From Acidobacteriota bacterium (GTDB taxonomy: Bacteria; Actinomycetota; Acidimicrobiia; Acidimicrobiales; Microtrichaceae), in NCBI GenBank assembly GCA_003577145.1, contig QEUP01000012.1, forward strand, positions 31,365-95,364: 64,000 nt of DNA, read 5' to 3'. The notes under the pieces were generated by a model that saw nothing but the letters and a program-made list of their open reading frames with translations, ran no database searches and had not been told where the DNA came from. The position numbers and the translations under genes were made by a program. Positions 16,381-24,243 of the stretch are shown piece by piece (position 1 is the first letter of the stretch; every line of letters begins with the position of its first letter).

Positions 16381-16563
16381 GTGGGTCGAGCAGAGGTCGT
16401 ACCGGGAGCGTCCTTGGCCGGCGGGTCCGACGTACCGGGAGGGTCTTACCTACCGGGAGCGTCCTTGGCCGGCGGGTCCGACGTCTGGCCGAGCCGTGCT
16501 CGGCACCCCCGCACGGCTGTCGTCTTTCAGCAGAGCCCGGTGCCGGGCGCGCAGAGGGAGTAA
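16381..16563 (+). CDS. Possible 60-aa repeat peptide
   Basis: A GTG-start frame begins 13 bp after the acyl-CoA dehydrogenase stop behind a GGCGGAGGGAAG purine run. It encodes PGASLAGGSDV twice with a related PGGSYL segment between. The repeat period (51 bp) is a multiple of three, so duplication kept the frame. It could equally be noncoding DNA with a tandem duplication. There is no homologue I recognise. Confidence 0.2.
   Translation: MGRAEVVPGASLAGGSDVPGGSYLPGASLAGGSDVWPSRARHPRTAVVFQQSPVPGAQRE
16400..16484 (+). repeat. Two perfect 34-bp direct repeats, period 51 bp
   Basis: Copies lie at 16400-16433 and 16451-16484 and begin TACCGGGAGCGTCCTTGGCC. A partial third copy (TACCGGGAGGGTCTTACC, from 16433) fills the space between. 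They sit in the gap between the acyl-CoA dehydrogenase and nitroreductase genes. Confidence 0.9.
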
Positions 16564-16568
16564 CGGAG

Positions 16569-17357
16569 ATGGAGCTCAGGGAAGCCATCGGTCGTCGGCG
16601 ATCGATCCGGTTCATCAGGCCCTACCGGCCGGTCGAGCCGGAGAAGATACAACGCATGCTCGAAGCAGCACGGCTGGCGTCGCACTGGGGGAACGTCCAG
16701 TCCCTGCGGGCGGTGGTCGTGTTCAGGGACTCCGCACCCCGCGAGACGCTCGACGCTCTCTATGCACCGATCGCCGGGTACCAGATCCGCCTCGCTCCCG
16801 TGGTGATCGTCTGGTTCATCGACACCGCGGCCGTGGACGAGCAGAGCGATCGGCTCAGGGAATTGGTCGACGCCGGCGCGCTCGGCTTTGGCGAGAAGAA
16901 GAAGACCGATCTCGAGGAGAAGCTCATCCCGGTCTTCGATGCCATCCTGGAGAGCCTCAAGCAGCCGGGGCTCGGTGAGGTCGACTGCGGCCAGGGAATC
17001 GCCCAGGCGACCCTGATGGCCTACGAGCAGGGCCTGGGCACCTGCTGCCTGGGCACGCCCAACACCGACATGATCCGAGAGCGACTCGGCCTACCCGACA
17101 GCTGCCGGGTGCTGTTGCTCCAGACGGTCGGATATCCGGCGGAGACCTGGGAAGCCGGCGGGCAGAGGCCACGTCAGGCGTTCGGGGACCTGTTCCACAT
17201 GAACGAGTACGGGGCCTCCTACCCCCGTTCCGAGGAGGTCGTGGAGGAGTTGACCGGGGACAAGATGTTCACGGCCCCAGCACCGCTACCGTGGCGCGAG
17301 GAGGAGCTCGCCTACCTGCAGCGGGCTCTGGGGCTCGAGGGGACCGGCTTGTTGTGA
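16569..17357 (+). CDS. Nitroreductase-family FMN oxidoreductase
   Basis: The 262-residue protein begins MELREAIGRRRSIRFIRPYRPVEPEKIQRMLEAARLA, the FMN-binding Arg-Arg-Ser start of nitroreductases, and has SHWGNVQSLRAVVV and AQATLMAYEQGLGTCCLGTPN, the second flavin-contact region. The ATG at 16569 follows a CGGAG site; the longer upstream reading runs through the repeat DNA and is rejected. Its place between an acyl-CoA dehydrogenase and a thiolase suggests it reduces a pathway intermediate rather than a nitro compound. An F420 or FMN preference cannot be read from sequence. Confidence 0.82.
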   Translation: MELREAIGRRRSIRFIRPYRPVEPEKIQRMLEAARLASHWGNVQSLRAVVVFRDSAPRETLDALYAPIAGYQIRLAPVVIVWFIDTAAVDEQSDRLRELVDAGALGFGEKKKTDLEEKLIPVFDAILESLKQPGLGEVDCGQGIAQATLMAYEQGLGTCCLGTPNTDMIRERLGLPDSCRVLLLQTVGYPAETWEAGGQRPRQAFGDLFHMNEYGASYPRSEEVVEELTGDKMFTAPAPLPWREEELAYLQRALGLEGTGLL

Positions 17358-17442
17358 CAGGACGGGAGCCAAGACGAGCTGTCGGGCAGTGCCGGCATGG
17401 CCGCACGGCAGCGACGACACGAAGACAAGGAGCCGTCAGCTG

Positions 17443-18675
17443 ATGGAGATGAACGCGATTGTGGCCGGGGTCGGCATGACGCCTTTCGGCAAGCACCTGG
17501 AAAGGGGCTTGAAGTCGATCGGGGCTGAGGCGGTGACGGCGGCGCTGGCCGATGCGGGAATCGAGGGAGCCGATCTCGACGCAGCCTACGTGGGCAACGC
17601 CGCTGCCGGCCTGGTGACCGGCCAGGAGTCGATACGGGGTCAAGTGATCCTACGATCGGTGGGTCTGGGGAAGCTCCCGGTCGTGAACGTCGAGAACGCC
17701 TGTGCCAGTGCGTCCACTGCGCTTCATCAGGCGTCGGCCATGGTCAGCGCCGGCCTCTACGACTGTGTGCTCGCGCTCGGCGTAGAGAAGCTCTATCACG
17801 AGGACAAGAAGAAGTCCTTTGGCGCGTTCAGCGGGGCCGTCGATGTCGAGTTCCTCCAGGCGTTCATGACCGCCATGCAGAAATCGGCCCAAGCCGGTGG
17901 GGCCAAGTCGGCTTCTGAGGGGGCGGGCGAGAAGCGCTCGATGTTCATGGACATCTACGCCGCGGTCGCCAGAGCCCACATGGATATGTACGGCACCACG
18001 GTGGAGCAGTTCGCAGCGGTCTCGGCCAAGAACTCCCGGCACGGTCACCTCAACCCCCGGGCGCAGTTCCGCGAGGAGCTCACGGTCTCCGAGGTACTGG
18101 CAGCACCGATGATCGCCGAGCCGTTGACGCGACCGATGTGCTCTCCGATAGGTGACGGCGCAGCCGCAGTGGTCCTCGTCAGTGAGGACAGGGCGCGGGA
18201 CCTGGGCATCTCGAAGCCGGTACGGATCCGCTCCAGCGTGCTCCACTCCGGTTGGGATCACGGTATGGACGAGGAGGACGCCGCGGGTCTGTGCGTTCGC
18301 GAGGCCTACGAGGAGGCCGGCGTGGGCCCCGCCGACCTGTCAGTGGTCGAGTGCCACGATGCCACCGCCCCCGCCGAGGTCCTGGCTTACGAGTCGCTCG
18401 GGCTGTGCTCCAAAGGGGAGGGCGGCAAGCTGGTCGAGGCCGGCGACACCTCACTCGGTGGCCGGATCCCGGTCAACACCTCAGGTGGTCTCCTGCGCAA
18501 GGGCCACCCGGTGGGCGCCACCGGGATCGCCCAGATCGTCGAGCTCACCGAGCAGCTGCAAGGACGCTCGGGTGACCGCCAGGTAGAGGGCGCCAACGTC
18601 GGTCTGGCCCACAACGGGGGGGGCACGATCGGCACCGACGTCGCCGCCATGTGCGTCACGATCCTCACGAGCTGA
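17443..18675 (+). CDS. Thiolase-family protein (SCP-x-like acetyl-CoA acyltransferase)
   Basis: The 410-residue enzyme has the acyl-accepting cysteine in NVENACASASTALHQA, the GLLRKGHPVGATGIAQI histidine motif and a C-terminal LAHNGGGTIGTD. The usual second cysteine of biosynthetic thiolases is replaced by histidine and asparagine, as in SCP-x-type lipid-transfer thiolases used for branched or sterol side chains. The ATG at 17443 is used with AAGGAG 11 nt upstream; ATG 17449 is possible. It is followed by the CoA ligase gene after 7 bp, so the two are one unit. Confidence 0.85.
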   Translation: MEMNAIVAGVGMTPFGKHLERGLKSIGAEAVTAALADAGIEGADLDAAYVGNAAAGLVTGQESIRGQVILRSVGLGKLPVVNVENACASASTALHQASAMVSAGLYDCVLALGVEKLYHEDKKKSFGAFSGAVDVEFLQAFMTAMQKSAQAGGAKSASEGAGEKRSMFMDIYAAVARAHMDMYGTTVEQFAAVSAKNSRHGHLNPRAQFREELTVSEVLAAPMIAEPLTRPMCSPIGDGAAAVVLVSEDRARDLGISKPVRIRSSVLHSGWDHGMDEEDAAGLCVREAYEEAGVGPADLSVVECHDATAPAEVLAYESLGLCSKGEGGKLVEAGDTSLGGRIPVNTSGGLLRKGHPVGATGIAQIVELTEQLQGRSGDRQVEGANVGLAHNGGGTIGTDVAAMCVTILTS

Positions 18676-18682
18676 GGCCCGG

Positions 18683-20293
18683 ATGCGGCAACGTGACCAA
18701 CGAGTGCTGGCCGACCTGGTGGCGGCCAGGGCAGACGAGCAGCCCGACCTCGACGTCCTCACGTTCGAGCATCTGAGCCTTGACGGCTGCGACACCCCCG
18801 ACGAGGTGCGTACCTTCGCCGGCCTCGCCGAGAAGGGCAATAGCCTGGCAGCCGCGCTGATCGAGCGCGGCTTCGAGAGGGGCGACCGTTTCGCCCTCAT
18901 GATGCGCAATCACCCGGAGTTCGTCGAGGCGCTCATAGCCGCCTCTGTCTCCGGCACCATTGCAGTGCCGATCGACCCGCGGACCCGCGGCGACAAGCTC
19001 GCCTTCATGCTCGCCGACGCCGGCTGCACCGGAGTTGTCTGCGCCGACTACTGCCTAGAACCCGTCGAGCAGGCGTGCCGGCAGACGCCGGGTGTGAAGA
19101 CGCTGCTCGCCCTTGCCACAGCCGAGAAGGACGCGGTGGCACTCGAGGCGGTGCCGGGGGTCGAGTCGCTGAGCGACATCCTGGCAGAGCCCACCGACAC
19201 CGTCGACGTGCGCCTCGAGAGCCCACAGGACCCGTTGCAGATCATCTACACCTCCGGAACGACCGGCGACCCCAAAGGTGTGGTGTTCACCAACGAGCGG
19301 TTCGGGTTGTACGCCATGCTCGGGCTCATGGTCGGTTACCAGCCCGACGAGCGTCCCTATACCGGCCTCTCGCTCACCCACGGCAACGCCCAGGCGGTGA
19401 CACTGGCCCCCTCTCTGAGCATGGGCCTGCGCGCGGTGTTCAGCCGCCGCTTCACCAAGTCGAAGCTGTGGGACGTGTGCCGCACGCACGGGTGCACGAC
19501 CTTCTCCCTCCTCGGCGGTATGGCAACTGCGGTCTACAGCGAACCGCCTCGGCCAGATGATGGCGACAACCCGGTTCGCTTCGTGGTGAGTGCGGGCATG
19601 CCCTCGGCGATATGGGAGGCCTTCGAGAGACGCTTCGACGTGAGGGTCTTCGAGTGGTACGGAGCGGTCGAAGGGGGTCTGGCGTTCAAACCCGTTGGAG
19701 AGGGCCCCATCGGCTCGTTCGGCAAGCCGGTACCCGGGCTCGAGATGCGGATACTCGACGAGCACGACATCGAATGCCCAGCGGGCGAGATCGGCGAGAT
19801 CTGCTCGCGTCCTTTCGGCGGCGACGCCGAGGTCGAGTACCACGGCAAGCCGCAGGCATCAGCGGAGAAGACGAGGGGCGGATGGCTCCGGAGCGGCGAC
19901 ATGGGCCACACCGACGAGGACGGCTGGTTCTTCTTCGACTACCGCAAGGGTGGCGGAATCCGCCACAACGGGGACTTCGTGAACCCCGGCTTCGTCGAGA
20001 AGGTGGTGGCCGAACATCCTCAGGTGTCGGACGTGTTCGTGTACGGCGTTCCTGCGGCCTCGGGTGCACCGGGTGAGAAGGACGTGGTGGCGGCGGTTAC
20101 GCTCACACGCCCCGGGGGCTTCGACGCCGCCTCGGTCTTCGCTGCTTGCCGCGCGGGTCTCGAGTCGAACTTCGTGCCGAGCTACATCCAGGTCGTCGAG
20201 GAGATCCCCAAGACGGCATCGGAGAAGCCGCAAGAGCGATTTCTCATCGAGGATTTCGCACCCGATGCTGCGAACGTCTTCGCCGAGGCGTGA
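18683..20293 (+). CDS. AMP-forming acyl-CoA synthetase (CaiC-like)
   Basis: The 536-residue ligase activates a carboxylic acid to its CoA thioester. The P-loop is IIYTSGTTGDPKGVV. VFEWYGAVEGG stands at the adenine-binding A5 site, WLRSGDMGHTDEDGWFFF at the hinge and IPKTASEKPQERF at the C-terminal catalytic lysine. The overall pattern resembles crotonobetaine/carnitine-CoA ligases and other short polar acid ligases. It starts 7 bp after the thiolase and stops directly before cofD with no gap. It likely feeds the substrate into the dehydrogenase and thiolase encoded upstream. Confidence 0.88.
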   Translation: MRQRDQRVLADLVAARADEQPDLDVLTFEHLSLDGCDTPDEVRTFAGLAEKGNSLAAALIERGFERGDRFALMMRNHPEFVEALIAASVSGTIAVPIDPRTRGDKLAFMLADAGCTGVVCADYCLEPVEQACRQTPGVKTLLALATAEKDAVALEAVPGVESLSDILAEPTDTVDVRLESPQDPLQIIYTSGTTGDPKGVVFTNERFGLYAMLGLMVGYQPDERPYTGLSLTHGNAQAVTLAPSLSMGLRAVFSRRFTKSKLWDVCRTHGCTTFSLLGGMATAVYSEPPRPDDGDNPVRFVVSAGMPSAIWEAFERRFDVRVFEWYGAVEGGLAFKPVGEGPIGSFGKPVPGLEMRILDEHDIECPAGEIGEICSRPFGGDAEVEYHGKPQASAEKTRGGWLRSGDMGHTDEDGWFFFDYRKGGGIRHNGDFVNPGFVEKVVAEHPQVSDVFVYGVPAASGAPGEKDVVAAVTLTRPGGFDAASVFAACRAGLESNFVPSYIQVVEEIPKTASEKPQERFLIEDFAPDAANVFAEA

Positions 20294-21256
20294 ATGAGCC
20301 AGGTCCCGCGGGTTGCTCTCCTGGCCGGGGGAGTCGGATCGAGCCGTTTGGCCGTGGGGTTCGAGCGTGTCCTCGGCGAGGCGCACTTGACGCTTGTCGT
20401 CAACACCGGTGACGACCACTGGCGCTACGGCCTGAGGATCTGCCCTGATCTGGACACGAACATGTATGCGCTGGCCGGGTTGCAGGACCGGCAGCGGGGC
20501 TGGGGGCTGGCGGGCGACACGTTCACCACGATGGCCCGGCTACGGGAGTTGGGCGATGACCCCTGGTTCAGTCTCGGCGACCGGGACCTGGCCACGCACC
20601 TGCTGCGGACCGCCCTCCTCGGTGCGGGAATGGGGATCGCCGAGGTGACGCAGCAGCTGGCCGGGCGGCTCGGGATCAACGCACGGCTCCTGCCGATGAC
20701 CGAAGCCGAAGTCGGCACCATGATCCACACACCGGACGGTGTCATCCCCTTCGAGGACTTCTTCGTGCGCTTGGGAGCGCGGCCGCGGGTTGAAGACGTG
20801 TCCTATGAGGGGATCGACCAGAGCACGCTGAACCCCCTCACGAGGCGGGCCCTGGAGGCCTGTGACCTGGTGGTGATCGGACCGAGCAACCCGCTGTCGA
20901 GCATCGGGCCGATCCTCGCCGTCCCGGGCATGAGAGATGCGATCAAGGCGTCGGCGGCCCCGGTGGTGGCTGTCACCCCGGTGGTCTCGGGCGTGCCCAT
21001 TTCCGCTGAAGGGGAGCGACGGCGAGCGCGCAGCCGCGCGGCGCAGCTGTCAGCCAGGGGACTCGATCACAGAGCCGTCGATGTTGCCGGCCTGTACCGG
21101 AACCTGGCAGACGTGTTCGTCCTGGACGAGGCGGATCAAGCCGAAGCTGCCGAGATCCGGTCGAGCGGATTCGGGGTGATGGTGGCCAACACCTTGATTC
21201 CCGAGCCCGACGCGGCCGCCATCCTTGCCGAGAAGGTGCTGAAGGCCGTCGGCTGA
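20294..21256 (+). CDS. cofD: 2-phospho-L-lactate/phosphoenolpyruvate transferase for coenzyme F420
   Basis: The 320-residue protein begins VALLAGGVGSSRLAVGFERVL, matching the nucleotide-binding N-terminus of CofD/FbiA. LVVNTGDDHWRYGLRICPDLDTNMYALAGL is the diagnostic CofD stretch, and IGPSNPLSSIGPILAVPGM binds the deazaflavin. It makes dehydro-F420-0 or F420-0 from Fo. The ATG abuts the CoA ligase stop, an odd place because fbiB usually follows fbiA; no fbiB is seen here. The F420 reductase at 57926 shows the cofactor is used. Confidence 0.92.
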   Translation: MSQVPRVALLAGGVGSSRLAVGFERVLGEAHLTLVVNTGDDHWRYGLRICPDLDTNMYALAGLQDRQRGWGLAGDTFTTMARLRELGDDPWFSLGDRDLATHLLRTALLGAGMGIAEVTQQLAGRLGINARLLPMTEAEVGTMIHTPDGVIPFEDFFVRLGARPRVEDVSYEGIDQSTLNPLTRRALEACDLVVIGPSNPLSSIGPILAVPGMRDAIKASAAPVVAVTPVVSGVPISAEGERRRARSRAAQLSARGLDHRAVDVAGLYRNLADVFVLDEADQAEAAEIRSSGFGVMVANTLIPEPDAAAILAEKVLKAVG

Positions 21257-21447
21257 AGCGAGACGGTTGCATACGGGATCCACATGTCACCGTTCGTACC
21301 GTGGCGCCGTGAGTGCATTCCTGAGCGCCTCGACGATCGTCATCCGCGTGTGCCTCGTCTGGCGGGCCCAGTCGGTTGCCTCAGTCGGCGCATGGGTCGT
21401 GTTCCGGGTGGGCGCCGGGCGTCGCCCATCGGCGGACGCTCCGGGTG

Positions 21448-21714
21448 TCACAGCCGGATGTGGATGGGCCGTCCCTCGAAAGCGGCGATGCCCTCATCGA
21501 CCTTGTCGTTGAGCTCTTTGGCCAGAGCCAACAGTGCCCTGGCGACCGCCAGCTCCTCGCCGATCTCGGGCATCTCCGGATCGTCGGGGTTGCGCTGCGC
21601 GTGGCCGTGGCTCGCCACGCTCGCTCCGGCGATGCGCAACGTCGCGGTTGCGTCGGTCTCGTCCTCGGATTCGCGGATCTCGACCTCGACCGTGAAGGTG
21701 TGCTTCCTTGTCAT
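21448..21714 (-). CDS. DUF1876 (dsRBFC-type) protein, Rv1738-like
   Basis: The 88-residue protein reads HTFTVEVEIRESEDETDATATLRI then NPDDPEMPEIGEELAVARALLALAKEL, the conserved DUF1876 core. Mycobacterium tuberculosis Rv1738, a strongly hypoxia-induced protein resembling hibernation factors in structure, belongs to this family. It is third in a minus-strand set with a DksA/TraR zinc finger and an acidic protein, 17 bp from the former. Ribosome site AGGAGG is visible before the ATG. A role in resting-state ribosome protection is inferred. Confidence 0.85.
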   Translation of the reverse strand: MTRKHTFTVEVEIRESEDETDATATLRIAGASVASHGHAQRNPDDPEMPEIGEELAVARALLALAKELNDKVDEGIAAFEGRPIHIRL

Positions 21715-21730
21715 GGTCGCCTCCTAGCTG

Positions 21731-22105
21731 TCATTCCAGCGGTGCCATTCCCTCGGCTTGAACCTCGTGGATGCGGCAGAAGCGGGTCGCGGGTACCGCC
21801 TCCAGCCGGTCGTCGGGGATGATCGCGCCGCAAACCTCGCATCTTCCGTAAGTCCCGTCCTCTAGGCGGCGAAGTGCCCGATCGACATCGTCGAGCTGGG
21901 ATTCGATGAGCTGGAGCATCGAGAAGTCCTTCTCCCGCTCGAAGGTCTCGCTGCCGAGATCGGCGGCGTGCTGGTCGACCTCGGTGAGCTCGGACACGCT
22001 GTCGGTCTCGGTCTGCCCATTGAGCTCGTTGGACAGGTCTTCCCTCAGGTGGTCGAGTCGGGAGTGCTCATCGCCGAGCAACTGCCCTGCCCGCTCTGGA
22101 TCCAC
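21731..22105 (-). CDS. TraR/DksA-family zinc-finger protein
   Basis: The 124-residue protein has an N-terminal acidic coiled-coil region (around DFSMLQLIESQLDDVDRALRRLEDG) and a C-terminal finger CEVCGAIIPDDRLEAVP followed by CRIH. The last ligand is a histidine rather than the usual cysteine. DksA/TraR proteins act in the RNA polymerase secondary channel during the stringent or stress response. It is separated by 2 bp from the acidic protein gene upstream and 17 bp from DUF1876 downstream, so all three should be cotranscribed. Confidence 0.85.
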   Translation of the reverse strand: MDPERAGQLLGDEHSRLDHLREDLSNELNGQTETDSVSELTEVDQHAADLGSETFEREKDFSMLQLIESQLDDVDRALRRLEDGTYGRCEVCGAIIPDDRLEAVPATRFCRIHEVQAEGMAPLE

Positions 22106-22107
22106 TT

Positions 22108-22428
22108 TCAGCTCTCCTCATCTTGGCTCTCGAAGGCGTAGTGCTGTTCCTCGAGGATCTCCTCGAGGTCTTCTTCCGTATCGCTGTCCGACGATTCCCC
22201 ATCGGCACCGAACTCGGGCTGCTCGTCCTCGAGGTAGCGCACCGGTGTATCCTCCCAGTCGTCGGTTCCTCGATCGCCGAGCTGTACGTCGCTGCGGCCG
22301 GGGTCCTCCGCCCGAGTCGAATCGTGCTCGGCTTCCACGTGGACCGCGGCCGCCTCAGGGCCTTCGTCGTCGGCATCTTCGCCGAGCTCGTCGTCGGAGG
22401 GGATGAACTTCCACTGATCCTTCGGCAT
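22108..22428 (-). CDS. Acidic, probably disordered small protein, 106 aa
   Basis: Start at ATG 22428 is fixed by a near-perfect AGGAGG 6 nt upstream; longer starts would lose it. The product begins MPKDQWKFIPSDDELGED and is dominated by Asp, Glu and Ser with no hydrophobic core, so it is likely unfolded. No family is recognised. It is the first gene of the DksA/DUF1876 unit and faces the CBS gene across a shared promoter region. Confidence 0.65.
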   Translation of the reverse strand: MPKDQWKFIPSDDELGEDADDEGPEAAAVHVEAEHDSTRAEDPGRSDVQLGDRGTDDWEDTPVRYLEDEQPEFGADGESSDSDTEEDLEEILEEQHYAFESQDEES

Positions 22429-22500
22429 CTGGCGCCTCCTGTCATCGGCGCGCCTATCCATCCATCAGTCTGAGCGTTCCGCGCTGCGTTGTCACCGGCA

Positions 22501-22516
22501 AGGGCAGGAAGTCCCT
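22501..22516 (+). promoter_or_regulatory. Possible DosR-like site in the divergent promoter region
   Basis: AGGGCAGGAAGTCCCT lies between the divergent acidic-protein and CBS genes. Its right half AGTCCC equals the half-site of the mycobacterial DosR consensus; the left half keeps only GGG. It matches 10 of 14 core positions by eye. Since neighbouring gene families are DosR targets in mycobacteria, the match is worth noting but weak on its own. Confidence 0.3.
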
Positions 22517-22624
22517 ACCGGCCGGGCTGAGTCGAATCGTAGCCTTCGAACAAGACCCGCTGATGCGGAGCTTTGCCGTTCGATGCGAAGCACGCTCGGC
22601 AGCATTGGAGTAAACCGAGGGGCT

Positions 22625-23056
22625 ATGACGACTTACATCGGGGACCCGGTGCGGTCGGTGATGATTGCAGAGCCGGTCTTCGTGAGCCCTGATGCCTGCT
22701 TGAGAGAAGCAGCCTCGAGCATGGTTGCTGCGGGGATCGGCGTGCTGGTGGTGGGGGACGGGGTTCGTCCCATGGGCATGCTCTCAGAGCGTGACCTCGT
22801 CGAGGCCCTCTCGGCAGGAACCGATCCCGACGACATCGATGTCGAGGCTGTCATGAGCCGGAACGTGATCTCGGCGAGCGCGATGGACCCGATACACGAT
22901 GTCGCCCTCCAGATGTTCGAATGTGAAGTCCGTCACCTACCGGTCATGGAGGCTGATCAGGTCGTCGGTGTTGTCTCGGTTCGTGACCTGCTCCGCCCGC
23001 TCCTGCTCAGCGCGCTCGACCCGGGTGCAGTCGGGACCGGAGCCGAAGAGGGGTGA
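22625..23056 (+). CDS. CBS-pair protein (Hrp1-like)
   Basis: The 143-residue protein is essentially two CBS motifs: VRSVMIAEPVFVSPDACLREAASSMVAAG with GMLSERDLVEAL, then EAVMSRNVISASAMDPIHDV with VVGVVSVRDLL. Such stand-alone pairs bind adenine nucleotides. The ATG at 22625 gives the family length; an upstream in-frame ATG has no ribosome site. It resembles the hypoxia-response protein Hrp1 (Rv2626c) in layout. It is convergent with the hibernation factor gene. Confidence 0.85.
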   Translation: MTTYIGDPVRSVMIAEPVFVSPDACLREAASSMVAAGIGVLVVGDGVRPMGMLSERDLVEALSAGTDPDDIDVEAVMSRNVISASAMDPIHDVALQMFECEVRHLPVMEADQVVGVVSVRDLLRPLLLSALDPGAVGTGAEEG

Positions 23057-23081
23057 GCAAACAAGGCTGAGGAAACAAAGT

Positions 23082-23102
23082 GTGAGGGCGCCCTCGCCTC
23101 AC
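23082..23102 (+). terminator. Hairpin between convergent CBS and hibernation factor genes
   Basis: GTGAGG (23082-23087) pairs with CCTCAC (23097-23102), and the loop contains a GGGCGCCC palindrome. It overlaps the hibernation factor stop codon. It lacks a T-tract, so it may be a weak or Rho-assisted bidirectional terminator. Confidence 0.4.
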
Positions 23103-23893
23103 CCGGCGCTGATCAGGCCGTAATGCCCGTCGTAGCGGTGGTAGGCGACGGTGCCCCGCCGGCTGTCGGAGTCGACGAAGAACACGAACTTCTCACCTCC
23201 CGCGTCGAGCCTCTCGAGTGCCTCCGCGGTGCTGAGGGTGGGGGCGGGCAGCTCCTGGCGCACACTCGCGGCGGTGCCGTCGAGTGGATCTCCCCGCGTG
23301 CCCTCGGGCTGCCTCAGCTCCAGGCCATGATCCCGGTCGTAGCTCAACAGGCTGTCGGCGCCCGTGGTGATCTCGGTGAAGAGGTAGAAGTCGTGATCGA
23401 GCATGTCGAGGTCGAAGGCCGCTTCGTCGACGGTCATCGCCTCGAGGGCGAAGGTCTTCTGGCGTACCAGCTCACGTTCCTCGGGGGGGCGTTCGTACCA
23501 CTCCGGTCGCTGGGTGGGGAGGTCACCGTGGCGCCACTCACTACGGTCGGCCTGACCCGTCCAGTGACGAGCGCGACCCTCGTGGTGCAGCCGCTGCTCG
23601 TGGCGGGCGATCCGGCGGCGGAGCCTCTCCTCCAGGAGATCTACTGCTTCGTCCATGTCACCGCCCGCCACCTGCGCGCGCACCGGGGACCCGTTCACGT
23701 CCAGGGTCGCTTCGGCTATGGCCGGGCGGTCACGTGCCGGATTGGGCTCCGCCGTCAACCGGATCTGGGCCTGGAGCACCGGATCCCGAATCCGGCTGAT
23801 GAGGCGGGTCACCTTCTCGGTGGCGTACGCCTTGGACTGATCCGTGACGTTGCCACTTGTCGACACATCGAGGATTCCGTCGAAGTCAGACAT
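23099..23893 (-). CDS. hpf: Long-form ribosome hibernation promoting factor (HPF/RafH-like)
   Basis: The 264-residue protein has an S30AE domain (VSTSGNVTDQSKAYATEKVTRL) followed by two similar C-terminal modules: VRQKTFALEAMTVDEAAFDLDMLDHDFYLF and APTLSTAEALERLDAGGEKFVFFVDSD. The ATG at 23893 follows an AGGTGAGG site; the longer frame upstream has no matching homology. HPF inactivates ribosomes, by dimerising them or holding them as 70S. Tandem C-terminal modules recall the hypoxia-linked RafH of mycobacteria. It is convergent with the CBS gene and near the DUF1876 set. Confidence 0.85.
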   Translation of the reverse strand: MSDFDGILDVSTSGNVTDQSKAYATEKVTRLISRIRDPVLQAQIRLTAEPNPARDRPAIAEATLDVNGSPVRAQVAGGDMDEAVDLLEERLRRRIARHEQRLHHEGRARHWTGQADRSEWRHGDLPTQRPEWYERPPEERELVRQKTFALEAMTVDEAAFDLDMLDHDFYLFTEITTGADSLLSYDRDHGLELRQPEGTRGDPLDGTAASVRQELPAPTLSTAEALERLDAGGEKFVFFVDSDSRRGTVAYHRYDGHYGLISAG

Positions 23894-24243
23894 AACCTCA
23901 CCTTCGTGGCTGGAGCTGTCGTCGATGGGGGCCACCCGGTGCCGGCGAGGCCGGGGCTCGGAGGGGAGGGCTCGAGGCATTCCCGGCTCAGCGCCCCCCG
24001 CATCGGACAGCAGACCAGCACAGCGGCCCTGGTCCCGCCTGGTCAAGCCCGACGACGATGACTGCTCGTGAGCAACGCATCAGCAGCACATTCTTCCGGT
24101 GGCGTAGCCGAAACAAGCTTGACCCATTCTCGCCGCCTCCAAAAGGGCCGAAGGTCACCAGAGCCCTGCGTTCGCGTCGCCGAACCACCCCCATCCGGCA
24201 GCGGAGGTCTTCGCGGCTCGTTGACGCTCCATGAGGTTTCGGC
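23894..24243 (-). other. 350-bp intergenic region upstream of the hibernation factor gene
   Basis: No gene is supported here. It must hold the promoter for the hibernation factor on the minus strand and the 3' end of thiL transcripts. A short inverted repeat AGGGC/GCCCT (24144-24148, 24163-24167) is the only symmetry noticed. No strong promoter or terminator could be picked out. Confidence 0.5.

Noticed and set aside
23123..24061. Long plus-strand frame opposite the hibernation factor gene
   Set aside because: It mirrors the S30AE and hibernation domains of the minus-strand gene and has no recognisable protein pattern.
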